Assembly: GCF_012933505.1 (NCBI RefSeq)
Contig: NZ_JABBNB010000001.1
Location: forward strand, 434,001-498,000
DNA length: 64,000 nt
Source of the DNA: Gordonia asplenii
GTDB lineage: Bacteria > Actinomycetota > Actinomycetes > Mycobacteriales > Mycobacteriaceae
Reading direction: 5' to 3'
The notes under the pieces are model-generated. The model had not been told where the DNA came from, did no database searches, and was given only the letters and a program-made list of their open reading frames with translations. This document shows, piece by piece, positions 17,235 to 24,668 of the stretch; within the stretch, counting starts at the first letter, position 1, and each line of letters opens with the position of its first letter. Both the position numbers and the translations under genes were made by a program.

Positions 17235-17266
17235 GGCCCACGCTGCGGAGTTTCGTAGCGTGGGCC
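17235..17266 (+). terminator. Hairpin downstream of pdxS
   Basis: A ten-base-pair stem (GGCCCACGCT with AGCGTGGGCC) and a 12-base loop lie 22 bases past the pdxS stop, followed by AGATTCTTT. It lies inside the duplicated-end segment. Confidence 0.7.
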
Positions 17267-17299
17267 AGATTCTTTCGGAGATGCCGCTGTGGTGAAGGG

Positions 17300-17316
17300 C
17301 CGTGGTCCAAAGTGGG
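17300..17316 (+). repeat. Left arm of a 17-bp inverted repeat
   Basis: CCGTGGTCCAAAGTGGG is matched in reverse complement at 20121-20137 with one mismatch; the inner 13 bases are exact. The two arms lie just inside the pdxS-terminus repeats. Confidence 0.85.
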
Positions 17317-17775
17317 ATCGCCGCGTACAGGTCGACCCGGGAACGCGGCTGCGTCATCGGTGGCACTACTGACGTAGCACGCCGTGGGCTCGACTTTCGG
17401 CACCGGGCCACCGCCTGGGAATGGTGATCGCATGCGAACACAGTCCGGAATCAGTGGCCCTACCGAGGTGCCTGGTCATGTGCTGCGCAGGCTTCGGTGG
17501 GCGGTGCTGGGGCGGCCCGGAGTGCGGGGTATGACCGCCGACGGAGCCGATGAGCAGCGAGTACGCCAGGTCGAGTCCCACTGAAGCCCAGGTCAGTACG
17601 ACGGCCCGACCTTGCGTGGTGACGAAGATGTTGGTGACGAGCATGCCAGGATCAGGTCTGTGATGCCGTCGACGACATCAACCTCGACACTACCTGTCCG
17701 CCCCGTGTCCCTGGCGCGACGAAGATCTGCTTGCGCGGTGCCTAATCGGTCTTCCCGCAACACCTCGCGGGCCCC

Positions 17776-18609
17776 TTAGTGTTCGCTGCTGAAGAACCGT
17801 AGCAACAGCGGGCCGACGATCTGTGGGTCGACGACGTGATCCGGCCCCTTGAGGGTCTTCCGTTGAGCGTGGGGTAGGAGGTCTGCAAGTTCGTCGGCAG
17901 CGCGATCGAAGAAGTCCGGGGGCAGGCCTGCCATGTAGGGGACCGTGATCGGTCCTCCGGTAGTGACCAGGACCGGTTGGGTGACCGTTGCCAGTCGATC
18001 GGCCGGCACCTGGTAGTGGTTGAGGAAGAGGCTGTCGTGGACCAGTGTGGGCGCGAGGGCGACCGAATCCGCCCAATGCGCCGTCTGCTTGCCTGCCGCT
18101 TTCCTGGCCGCGATGTTGTCGTCGGAGGCGCCGGTCATGCGCATGAACAGTTCGAGAACCTCCTCGTCTCGCCCGGCGTCGAAGGCGTGTCGGGTGTCTG
18201 CTACGTACTCCTCGAATCGCGGGCGGATGTCGTCCCCGACCGCGTACGGCACCTCCCACACGGCGATCGTGTCGATGGCTGACCCGGCCGCGGCGGCTTC
18301 CAGCGCCAGAGCGCCACCAGAGGACGCCCCGAACAGGTGTGCCGAGCCGCCCGCCTCCGCGATCAATGCGTCCAGGTCCTCGATCTCCCTTTCCACGGCG
18401 TAGGGCTCGGTGAAGCCGCTCGCGCCGCGTCCCCGACGGGCATAGTTGTAAACCGTGAAGTGCTCGGCGAGAGCAGGTATCAAGGGAGCGTTCTCGGCTC
18501 CGGCGTCCTGTGCGCCGCCTACCAGGACGACAGCCGAGCCGCTTCCCTTCCGGTCGTAGGCGATGGTGGTGCCATCGTTTGACGTCACGCGAAAGGCCAT
18601 CTCGTTCAT
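17776..18609 (-). CDS. Alpha/beta hydrolase
   Basis: The 277-residue protein has an alpha/beta-hydrolase fold with nucleophile S96 in GASSGG, an acidic residue probably in the C-terminal third and the catalytic His in KGPDHVV near residue 257. No signal peptide is present. GGAG lies about nine bases before the ATG at 18609. It is 27 bases downstream of the broken DoxX gene and presumably shares its PadR-controlled promoter. The reaction is unknown; esterase or C-C hydrolase activity is possible. Confidence 0.82.
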   Translation of the reverse strand: MNEMAFRVTSNDGTTIAYDRKGSGSAVVLVGGAQDAGAENAPLIPALAEHFTVYNYARRGRGASGFTEPYAVEREIEDLDALIAEAGGSAHLFGASSGGALALEAAAAGSAIDTIAVWEVPYAVGDDIRPRFEEYVADTRHAFDAGRDEEVLELFMRMTGASDDNIAARKAAGKQTAHWADSVALAPTLVHDSLFLNHYQVPADRLATVTQPVLVTTGGPITVPYMAGLPPDFFDRAADELADLLPHAQRKTLKGPDHVVDPQIVGPLLLRFFSSEH

Positions 18610-18636
18610 CTCACATCTCCGTTCGAGAGGTTTGTC

Positions 18637-19057
18637 TCAGCGCCTGAGCAGCGTGCCGACGACGGCCTCGGTGCGCGACCACCGCGCCCTTGCGATCACG
18701 GCCGCCACGACGAGAAGGGGGAGCGGCAGCCAAGAGCTCTGCTCGAACACGAACTGATCGGTGATGACAGCACAGGTCAGCAATGCCGCCAACCCGAGAC
18801 TGGCCAGGCCCGCCAGAGACGGGATCAGAGTCCAACCCCTCCCGCGACCTCCAGCGCTCCGACCAGGTACCCGAGCCACTGGCCAGCCCCGATGTCGGCG
18901 AACATGTCCACCATGACCGGGTCGCCGGCGAGCTTCGAGATTTCCGCCGCCGGCGATTATCGCCGCCAGCACGACTTGCAGAATCCAGACCCCGATGCTG
19001 CTCGCCCGCCCGGGTGTGCGCAACGGTTTCCGAGCTGTTCTTGGGGATGACGCTCAT
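18637..19057 (-). pseudogene. Frameshifted DoxX-family membrane protein
   Basis: A DoxX-like protein can be followed only by changing frame three times. The start ATG at 19057 has a perfect AAGGAG site and reads MSVIPKNSSETV; the next frame reads RTPGRASSIGVWILQVVLAA; a third frame reads KLAGDPVMVDMFADIGAGQW; and the last part (IPSLAGLASLGLAALLTC) returns to the second frame. Apparent insertions are a T near 19024, an A near 18941 and CT near 18827, and the last one creates an in-frame TGA. DoxX proteins are small four-helix membrane proteins. The gene is either decayed or affected by sequencing errors. Confidence 0.75.
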
Positions 19058-19090
19058 TGAGCTCTCCTTGCCGCGTCCGGACGTAGCTGG

Positions 19091-19152
19091 CTAGTCAACT
19101 TTGATTACTCGCCTAAAGTACACAAGGATGAGCGTCTAGTCAAGGTTGATTA
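19091..19152. promoter_or_regulatory. Double operator and promoter for the DoxX-hydrolase unit
   Basis: Two near-palindromes 45 bases apart, CTAGTCAACTTTGATTA (19091-19107) and CTAGTCAAGGTTGATTA (19136-19152), flank a promoter read on the minus strand: TTGACT (19138-19143), 17 bases, TACTTT (19115-19120). The upstream site overlaps the padR stop and contains the -35, so the PadR protein is the obvious candidate repressor. Confidence 0.7.
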
Positions 19153-19722
19153 GGGGACCGTTCGCCACGAACCCGGATCATCGGCCATGGTGTAGGCGCC
19201 CTCAGCCAGTCGTTTGCTCAGGCTCTTCGCCCACTCCAGTTCGGTGCGTGCGTGTCCCGCCCACAGTTCGGCCTGATCGCGGACGTGTTCGGGAATGTCG
19301 GGGTTCGGGTGCTCCCGCCACTTGGTCTGCTCTGCGAGCTCCGCTTCTAGGCGCGCGACCCGCTCGTTAACGTGCGCGATGGCATCTGTCCTGGTCAGCA
19401 TGGGCAACATGGCGATGGACGCGTCGAGCATGGTGGGGTCATGGGTGCGCCGCAGACCGTCGCGGACCAGTTCGACTATCTCGTCACGTCCCCGAGCTGT
19501 CGCGCGATACAGAACGCGATCCGGCCCGGAGCTGCCCGGCTCGGCGTGCTCGGTGAGGAGGCCATCCGCCGCCGCCTTCTTCAGCGCGTGATAAATCGAG
19601 CCGGGCTTGATATTCGCCCAAATGTCCGCACGCCAGGTCTGCAGTTCGGACCGCACCTGGTAGCCATGCGCGCCGCCGGAGAGATGCACGATACCGAGTA
19701 CCAGGAGCTTCGTCGCCGACAT
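19150..19722 (-). CDS. PadR family transcriptional regulator
   Basis: The 190-residue protein has the PadR winged helix (about residues 5-85, with GYQVRSELQTW, KPGSIYHALKKAAADGLL and a wing before RVLYRATARG) and a C-terminal helical dimerisation domain typical of the Vir_act_alpha_C type. The ATG at 19722 is preceded by GGAGG at six bases; an upstream in-frame TTG at 19740 is less likely. It lies directly upstream of the DoxX and hydrolase genes in the same direction, and paired operator-like repeats sit between them, so local repression is likely. Confidence 0.88.
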   Translation of the reverse strand: MSATKLLVLGIVHLSGGAHGYQVRSELQTWRADIWANIKPGSIYHALKKAAADGLLTEHAEPGSSGPDRVLYRATARGRDEIVELVRDGLRRTHDPTMLDASIAMLPMLTRTDAIAHVNERVARLEAELAEQTKWREHPNPDIPEHVRDQAELWAGHARTELEWAKSLSKRLAEGAYTMADDPGSWRTVP

Positions 19723-19740
19723 ACGCCCACCTCCGCTCAA

Positions 19741-20135
19741 TCTGCTCGGACTCGCTCCGCTTGCGCGCCCGCCAGGGTCGTGTCAACTCCCGCCAACACT
19801 AGGGTGCCCTCCTGGTCCGGGTGGTGTCAGCACTGACCTACAAGACGGTGCTGGTGAAGACCTCCAATTCCACACGCTCGACGAGCGAGGGCAGCGTCCG
19901 GCTCGTGTCACTGGCTGCTCAACTCGTGATTGGAGTAACGACGTCATGCCCTCACGCGCTTAGTTCGTGATGTCCGTATCGCGGCACAGGGTCGCGATGT
20001 TCCCTATCGGGACCGGGTCTTGATTGCGCACCATGCCCGATGCCCGCGCCGAGTGTGCGCCGAGATACCCTTGTCGGCATGCGTGTAACTTCGCCAAACG
20101 CGGTTCAGCTTGGAGTTTCGCCCACTTTGGACCAT
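19741..20135. other. Right arm of the accessory segment, no gene recognised
   Basis: I see no supported coding sequence between the padR start region and the right pdxS-terminus repeat. The padR promoter must lie near 19750-19800; a minus-strand TTGACA occurs there but no good -10 follows it. The far end carries the right arm of the 17-bp inverted repeat. Confidence 0.45.
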
Positions 20136-20137
20136 GG
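20121..20137 (-). repeat. Right arm of the 17-bp inverted repeat
   Basis: CCCACTTTGGACCATGG is the reverse complement of 17300-17316 with one mismatch and runs directly into the right pdxS-terminus repeat. Confidence 0.85.
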
Positions 20138-20193
20138 CATCGACGTCGACGAGATCCCGCAGCCGCACCGGCTGGCCGAGCGCGGCTGGTAAT
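20136..20193 (+). repeat. Right copy of the pdxS-terminus direct repeat
   Basis: This copy encodes the last 16 codons of PdxS and its TAA stop but has no upstream gene. It is identical to 17163-17213 over 51 bases. The arrangement is that expected of attL/attR sites or of a duplication made during insertion. Confidence 0.95.
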
Positions 20194-20260
20194 TCATTCG
20201 TGCTAGTTCACCGTGGTAATACGCCGGTGTCGACCCTCGGATGAGTAGGATCTGCTGATC

Positions 20261-21211
20261 ATGACAGCGGCACAAATCGTGCGAGACGACACTGCAACCG
20301 GATCCGATGTCGTGGGGGGGCTGCGACTGGACTGGTCGGTGTCGTGCAACGTCGGACGGGTACGCGAGGCAAATGAGGATGCCGCCCTGGTTCTGCCGGG
20401 GCGGTATCTGCTCGCCGACGGCATGGGCGGCCACGAGAGCGGCGAATTGGCCAGTGAAGCAGCGCTGCTCGCGCTGTCCGAGGCTCCCGTCTACGACGAG
20501 CAGGACGCCACCCGCGACAAGCTCGACGAGCTGCTCCGCTCGGCGCAGCGGGCCATCAGCGACATCGATTCGGAGAGCACCCGCCGCGCGGGCACCACCG
20601 CCACGGGTGCCGTGCTGGTGACCTACTCCGACGCACCGCACTGGCTGGTGTTCAACATCGGCGACTCGCGCACCTACTGCTCGCGCGGCGGCCTGCTCGA
20701 ACAGGTCACCATCGACCATTCGCAGGTTCAAGAATTCGTCGACGCCGGGTTCATGACGGCGGACCAGGCCCGCATCGATCCACGACGCAATGTCATCACC
20801 CGGGCCCTCGGCGCCGGGATGTCGGAGCCGCAAGCCGACTTCTTCGCCTTCGAAACCGAACCCGGCGACAAACTGCTGATCTGTTCCGACGGCCTCACCG
20901 GCGAGCTGCCCGACGAGGAACTCAGCGAACTCCTCAACGCTGCGGCCACCCCCGAGGCGGCCACCACCGCATTGGTCGACGCCGCGCTCGCGCTCGGCGC
21001 GCACGACAATGTCACGGTGATCGTGGTGTCGGTCGCCGACGACGCCGACGATGTCTCGAGCACCGTCGTCGACGAGGCGGCGACACTGAATTTCGAAGCG
21101 GTCGACGACACCACCGTCACGGACGCCTCGGCGGTCGATGACACCGACGTCGACGACGGAAATGGCAATCAAGGAGAATCTGCGGCCTCCGACGGCACGC
21201 GGGAGGGATGA
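20261..21211 (+). CDS. PP2C-type serine/threonine phosphatase
   Basis: The 316-residue protein is a PPM/PP2C metal-dependent phosphatase. Motifs appear in order: VREANEDAA (about residues 34-42), LADGMGGH (51-58), NIGDSRTY (about 130), CSDGLTGEL (about 207-215) and HDNVTVIVV (about 248-256); their Asp residues bind two Mn/Mg ions. The C-terminal 50 residues are very acidic and probably disordered. It should dephosphorylate Ser/Thr phosphoproteins in the cytoplasm. A -10-like TAGGAT lies nine bases before the ATG, so the mRNA may be leaderless or nearly so. The FHA gene follows in the same operon; no kinase gene is in the window. Confidence 0.9.
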   Translation: MTAAQIVRDDTATGSDVVGGLRLDWSVSCNVGRVREANEDAALVLPGRYLLADGMGGHESGELASEAALLALSEAPVYDEQDATRDKLDELLRSAQRAISDIDSESTRRAGTTATGAVLVTYSDAPHWLVFNIGDSRTYCSRGGLLEQVTIDHSQVQEFVDAGFMTADQARIDPRRNVITRALGAGMSEPQADFFAFETEPGDKLLICSDGLTGELPDEELSELLNAAATPEAATTALVDAALALGAHDNVTVIVVSVADDADDVSSTVVDEAATLNFEAVDDTTVTDASAVDDTDVDDGNGNQGESAASDGTREG

Positions 21212-21220
21212 GTCGACCTG

Positions 21221-21949
21221 ATGGTGCCGGACGGGATAGATGTCGAGACCTACGTCGAGTACTGCGGTGAGAGGTTTCCGCTGTCGCCGCAACAGCGGTT
21301 CTTCATCGGCCGCGAAGCCGACCTCTCGGTAGACAACAACCCGTACCTTCATCGACGTTTCCTCGTTCTGCACTTCGAGGGCGGCATGTGGTGGCTGTCC
21401 AACCTGGGCTCGCACCTGTCGGCCAGCATCTCCGCGGGCGACGTCGGATTCTCCGGCGTCGTCGGGCCGGGTGCCCGGATGCCGCTGGTGTTCGGCAAGA
21501 CGACGGTGGTGTTCACCGCCGGGCCCACGACCTACGAGCTCGACGTCTACGCGGGCGCTCCCGGTGTCGACGAAGTGACTCAGCCGTACATCAACATCGG
21601 TCAGACGACGGTGGGGGTGCCGAAGCTGACCGAGTCGCAGAAAGTGCTGATCGTCGTGCTGGCAGAACAGATTCTGCGTCGCGACGGCACCGGATCGAGT
21701 GCGATTCCGTCGTCGGCGCAGGCCGCCGCACGGTTGGGGTGGTCGCTGACCAAGTTCAATCGCAAACTCGACAACGTCTGCGACAAACTCGATCAGCTGG
21801 GTGTGTCCGGCATGCGCGGCGGCGGAGGCAAGCTCGCCAGCAACCGTCGCACGAAGCTCGTCGAGTATGCGATCGCGTCGCGGGTGGTCACCCGTGACGA
21901 CCTGCCGCTCATCGACGAAGAGGCACAGCGCAACGCACAGGGTATGTAA
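21221..21949 (+). CDS. FHA-domain protein with C-terminal winged-helix-like domain
   Basis: The 242-residue protein begins with an FHA-like beta-sandwich (residues about 8-105) with the phosphothreonine-binding pattern IGR...LSVDNNPYLHR...LSNLGS. The C-terminal half (about 130-235) is helical, with SSAQAAARLGWSLTKFNRKLDNVCDKL resembling a DNA-binding helix-turn-helix. It follows the PP2C phosphatase by nine bases, suggesting that phosphorylation controls the FHA protein. The partner and DNA target are unknown. The ATG at 21221 follows GGGAGGG at a rather long distance. Confidence 0.75.
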   Translation: MVPDGIDVETYVEYCGERFPLSPQQRFFIGREADLSVDNNPYLHRRFLVLHFEGGMWWLSNLGSHLSASISAGDVGFSGVVGPGARMPLVFGKTTVVFTAGPTTYELDVYAGAPGVDEVTQPYINIGQTTVGVPKLTESQKVLIVVLAEQILRRDGTGSSAIPSSAQAAARLGWSLTKFNRKLDNVCDKLDQLGVSGMRGGGGKLASNRRTKLVEYAIASRVVTRDDLPLIDEEAQRNAQGM

Positions 21950-21966
21950 ACGCCTGCGCCGCCGGC

Positions 21967-22386
21967 CTATTCGCCGCGTAACCCCGCTGAGCCCAGTACC
22001 CGGGACACCGTCACCTCGATGACGACCCGACGGGGATTGGGCTTGGGGCGGCGGTAGCGCGCCGCGTACCGGTCCTCGGCGTCGCGCACCCGATCGGGCT
22101 CCCGGCTGACCCGTGCGGGCCCCTCCAGCGTGAGCCAACGCGCGCCGTCGACGTGCGTGAGCGACGCGTACCCGCCGCGTTCGACGTTGCGAACCTTCTG
22201 GCTGCCATCGAATGTGATGACCCGGGCGAGGGCCGTGGCGGGATCGTAGGTGAAGCCGACGGCGACGACATGCGGGGTACCGTCGGCCCGGACGGTACCC
22301 AGGGTTCCCAGGTGGCGTTCGGTGAGGAAGTCGAGGGCCTCGGGGGTGAGGTCGGCCGTGTTTCGGTGCCGTGGGGTTCGAGTCAC
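21967..22386 (-). CDS. PPOX-class split-barrel F420- or FMN-dependent protein
   Basis: This 139-residue protein has the split beta-barrel of the pyridoxamine-phosphate-oxidase superfamily ([28 protein letters not shown] at the start, [17 protein letters not shown] in the middle). Small actinobacterial members of this size often bind F420 and reduce unknown quinone-like substrates. The start is GTG at 22386 without a clear ribosome-binding site. It is convergent with the FHA gene and divergent from the SDR gene 66 bases away. Confidence 0.78.
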   Translation of the reverse strand: MTRTPRHRNTADLTPEALDFLTERHLGTLGTVRADGTPHVVAVGFTYDPATALARVITFDGSQKVRNVERGGYASLTHVDGARWLTLEGPARVSREPDRVRDAEDRYAARYRRPKPNPRRVVIEVTVSRVLGSAGLRGE

Positions 22387-22452
22387 CGCTTCACGTTAGT
22401 GCCCGGATACCCGGGCGCGTCAGCGGCATCGGCCGGGTGGGATGATCGAGGA

Positions 22453-23220
22453 ATGTCACAACCCGACGCGGGCACCATCATTCTGTTCGGCGGCCGCAGC
22501 GAGATCGGCGTCGCGCTGGCAGCTCGACTGGCAGCGGGCCGTCGAGTGGTGCTGGCGGCCCGACGTCCCGACGACTTGGCCGCCGAGCGCGCGATCGTCC
22601 TCGCCGCGGGCGCGCGCGACGTGACGGCCGTCGCCTTCGACGCCGACGACACCGCATCGCATCCCGCGCTCGTCGAACAACTGACCGCCGACTACGGCCC
22701 GGTCGAGGCCGCGATCGTCGCCTTCGGCATTCTCGGCGACGCGGCGAAGTCGGAGACCGACGTCGCACACGCGCTGCAGATCGCGCAGACCGATTACGTG
22801 GCACAGGTCAGCATTCTCACGCTGCTGGCCAACAGTCTGCGCAAACAGACCATGCGCTCGACGCTGATCGTCTTCTCGTCGATCGCCGGCGCGCGCGTCC
22901 GGCGAGCCAACTACGTCTACGGCTCCACCAAGGCCGGCCTCGACGGCTTCGCCAGCGGATTGTCGGATGCGTTGCACCACACCAAGGTTCGCGTGCTGCT
23001 CGCGCGGCCCGGGTTCGTCATCGGCGCGATGACCGCCGACCTGATGGCCACCGGCGTGAAGCCGGCCCCGATGAGCGTCACCGCCGACGCCGTCGCCGAC
23101 GCCGTGGCGCGCGCCTACCGCAGTGGTCGGCGAGAAGTGTGGGTGCCGTGGGCGATACGCCCGACGATCTTCGTGTTCCGCCTGCTGCCACGCGCGATCT
23201 GGCGCCGGCTGCCGAGGTGA
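22453..23220 (+). CDS. SDR oxidoreductase (DprE2-like)
   Basis: The 255-residue short-chain dehydrogenase has an atypical glycine motif (FGGRSEIG, about residues 12-19) and catalytic FSSIAG...YVYGSTKAGLDGF with Tyr and Lys in YxxxK spacing. Sequence style, the C-terminal hydrophobic tail (IRPTIFVFRLLPRAIWRRLPR region) and the modified glycine motif resemble DprE2, the decaprenylphosphoryl-2-keto-ribose reductase of arabinan synthesis. Its partner DprE1 is not nearby, so it may be a paralogue. Its stop overlaps the cobL start (GTGA). Confidence 0.72.
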   Translation: MSQPDAGTIILFGGRSEIGVALAARLAAGRRVVLAARRPDDLAAERAIVLAAGARDVTAVAFDADDTASHPALVEQLTADYGPVEAAIVAFGILGDAAKSETDVAHALQIAQTDYVAQVSILTLLANSLRKQTMRSTLIVFSSIAGARVRRANYVYGSTKAGLDGFASGLSDALHHTKVRVLLARPGFVIGAMTADLMATGVKPAPMSVTADAVADAVARAYRSGRREVWVPWAIRPTIFVFRLLPRAIWRRLPR

Positions 23221-24668
23221 GCGCGGTCCGCTTCGTCGTCGTCGGCATCGGAGCCGACGGCTGGGAAGGCCTGACGCGCGCCGCGCAGAACGAATTGGCC
23301 GGCGCGACCACGATCCTCGGTTCGCCCCGGCAACTGGCGATGCTCGACGGCCACGTATCGGCGACAATCGTGCCGTGGCGCTCACCGATGAACGAGCACC
23401 TGGACGAGCTGGCCCCGCGCTCGTCGGGCGAGGAAGGCAGCTCGGAAGTTCGGGCCCTGCGCTCCCCGGGCGAGGAAGTTACCGGCTCCCCGAGTGCCGA
23501 AGCGAGCGTGCGAGTTCGGGACCTCCGCACCCCGAGTGCCGAAGCGAGCTCGCGTGTTCCGGACCTCCGCTCCCCGAGTGCCGAAGCGAGCGTGCGAGTT
23601 CGGGCCCTCCGCTCCCCGAGTGCCGAAGCGAGCTTGCGAGCTTCGGTGTATCGAGGGGCCGGCGACCCAACCCACCCCACGCACATCCTCGCCTCGGGCG
23701 ACCCGATGTTCCACGGTGTCGGGGCGTCGATCATCGCCCGCGTCGGCGCCGACGCGGTCCGGGTGATCCCGGCCGTCTCCAGCGCCAGCCTCGCCGCCGC
23801 CCGTCTCGGCTGGGATCTCGCACGGACCCAGGTGGTGTCCCTGGTGACCGCGTCGCCGTCGACGATCCTCGCGCACGCGTCCGGCGGCACCCGCCTGCTC
23901 GTCCTGTCGCGCGACGCACGCACGCCGTCGAATATTGCGGAACTACTGTGCGACAACCACTTCGGCGCGAGCTCGATGACCGTCCTGGAGCAGCTCGGCG
24001 GCCCGGCGGAACGGATCAGGTCCGACCGCGCCGACGTCTGGAAAGCCCCCGACGTCGACCCGCTGAACATCGTCGCCCTGCAATTGCGCGGACCCAAGCG
24101 GATCGCCACCCCCGGCCTCGACGACACCGCCTACGATCACGACGGCCAGCTGACCAAGAGGGTCGTCCGGGCGCTCACCGTGAGCGCGCTGGCGCCGAGC
24201 GACGGACAGCTGCTCTGGGACGTCGGCGCAGGCTCGGGCAGCGTCGGCATCGAGTGGCTGCGGGTCGAGCGATCAAGTCGCGCAATCGCTTTCGAGACGG
24301 TGACGACCCGGGCCGGGCGAATCACCGGCAATGCCGCGCGACACGGGGTGGCCGACCGCTTGACGATCGTCGGCGCGGCGCCGGCCGCCTTCTCGAAGGC
24401 GCCGGACCCCGACACGGTGTTCGTCGGCGGCGGACTCGACCGCACACTCTTCGACGCCGCGTGGGCGCGTCTGCGGCCGGGTGGACGACTCGTCGTCAAC
24501 GCGGTCACCGTCGAGAACCAGACCCTGCTCGCGACCCTGTTCGCCGAGTTCGGCGGAACGATGACCAGGCTCGGCATCGAACAAGCTGGGCCGCTGGGGA
24601 CGATGACGACGTGGCGGCCGTTGCTACCGATTGTGCAATGGGTGGTTGAGAAGGGGAGTGGCGAGTGA
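23217..24668 (+). CDS. cobL: Precorrin-6Y C5,15-methyltransferase with an internal repeat insertion
   Basis: The 483-residue protein combines a CobE-like SAM methyltransferase domain (VRFVVVGIGADGWEGL at the start, ASGDPMFHGVG near residue 160) with a C-terminal CbiT-type domain (DVGAGSGSVGIEW near residue 340). It methylates C5 and C15 and decarboxylates precorrin-6Y in aerobic corrin synthesis. Residues about 62-150 are an extra Arg/Ser/Glu-rich stretch with four 14-residue repeats (PSAEASVRVRALRS type), inserted in frame between two core strands. The start is GTG in a four-base overlap with the SDR gene. Confidence 0.93.
   Translation: MSAVRFVVVGIGADGWEGLTRAAQNELAGATTILGSPRQLAMLDGHVSATIVPWRSPMNEHLDELAPRSSGEEGSSEVRALRSPGEEVTGSPSAEASVRVRDLRTPSAEASSRVPDLRSPSAEASVRVRALRSPSAEASLRASVYRGAGDPTHPTHILASGDPMFHGVGASIIARVGADAVRVIPAVSSASLAAARLGWDLARTQVVSLVTASPSTILAHASGGTRLLVLSRDARTPSNIAELLCDNHFGASSMTVLEQLGGPAERIRSDRADVWKAPDVDPLNIVALQLRGPKRIATPGLDDTAYDHDGQLTKRVVRALTVSALAPSDGQLLWDVGAGSGSVGIEWLRVERSSRAIAFETVTTRAGRITGNAARHGVADRLTIVGAAPAAFSKAPDPDTVFVGGGLDRTLFDAAWARLRPGGRLVVNAVTVENQTLLATLFAEFGGTMTRLGIEQAGPLGTMTTWRPLLPIVQWVVEKGSGE
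23488..23668 (+). repeat. In-frame 42-bp tandem array ending in a palindromic REP unit inside cobL
   Basis: CCCCGAGTGCCGAAGCGAGC starts at 23488, and units recur exactly every 42 bases at 23530, 23572 and 23614, with variation between them. The last unit continues into GAGCTTCGGTGTATCGAGGGG, making a hairpin-capable element (23614-23668) that closely matches 46990-47044. Degenerate related units extend left to about 23415. The period is a multiple of three, so the cobL frame is kept. Confidence 0.93.

Larger units (their letters stand above)
17214..17775. other. Left arm of the accessory segment, no gene recognised
   Basis: Apart from the pdxS hairpin and one arm of a 17-bp inverted repeat, I see no convincing coding sequence. 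The open frames here lack recognisable motifs and ribosome-binding sites. No integrase or transposase remnant was recognised. Confidence 0.5.

Noticed and set aside
4361-20105. 13-base match TAACTTCGCCAAA at 4361 and about 20090
   Set aside because: Matches of this length are expected by chance several times in 64 kb and nothing else links the sites.
19970-20140. Possible transposase or integrase remnant before the right pdxS copy
   Set aside because: The translated frames show no catalytic motif or recognisable family segment.
20105-22138. Long minus-strand open frame of 677 codons opposite the PP2C and FHA genes
   Set aside because: It is a GC-driven shadow; the plus-strand proteins have intact, ordered domain motifs.
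23488-23655. CRISPR-like appearance of the 42-bp array
   Set aside because: Units are directly abutting and diverged with no unique spacers, they keep a protein frame, and no cas genes are present.
23382-23876. Minus-strand open frame with repeated ARFGTRGAE-type peptides opposite cobL
   Set aside because: The repeats come from the 42-bp DNA array; there is no start context and CobL is clearly the coding strand.
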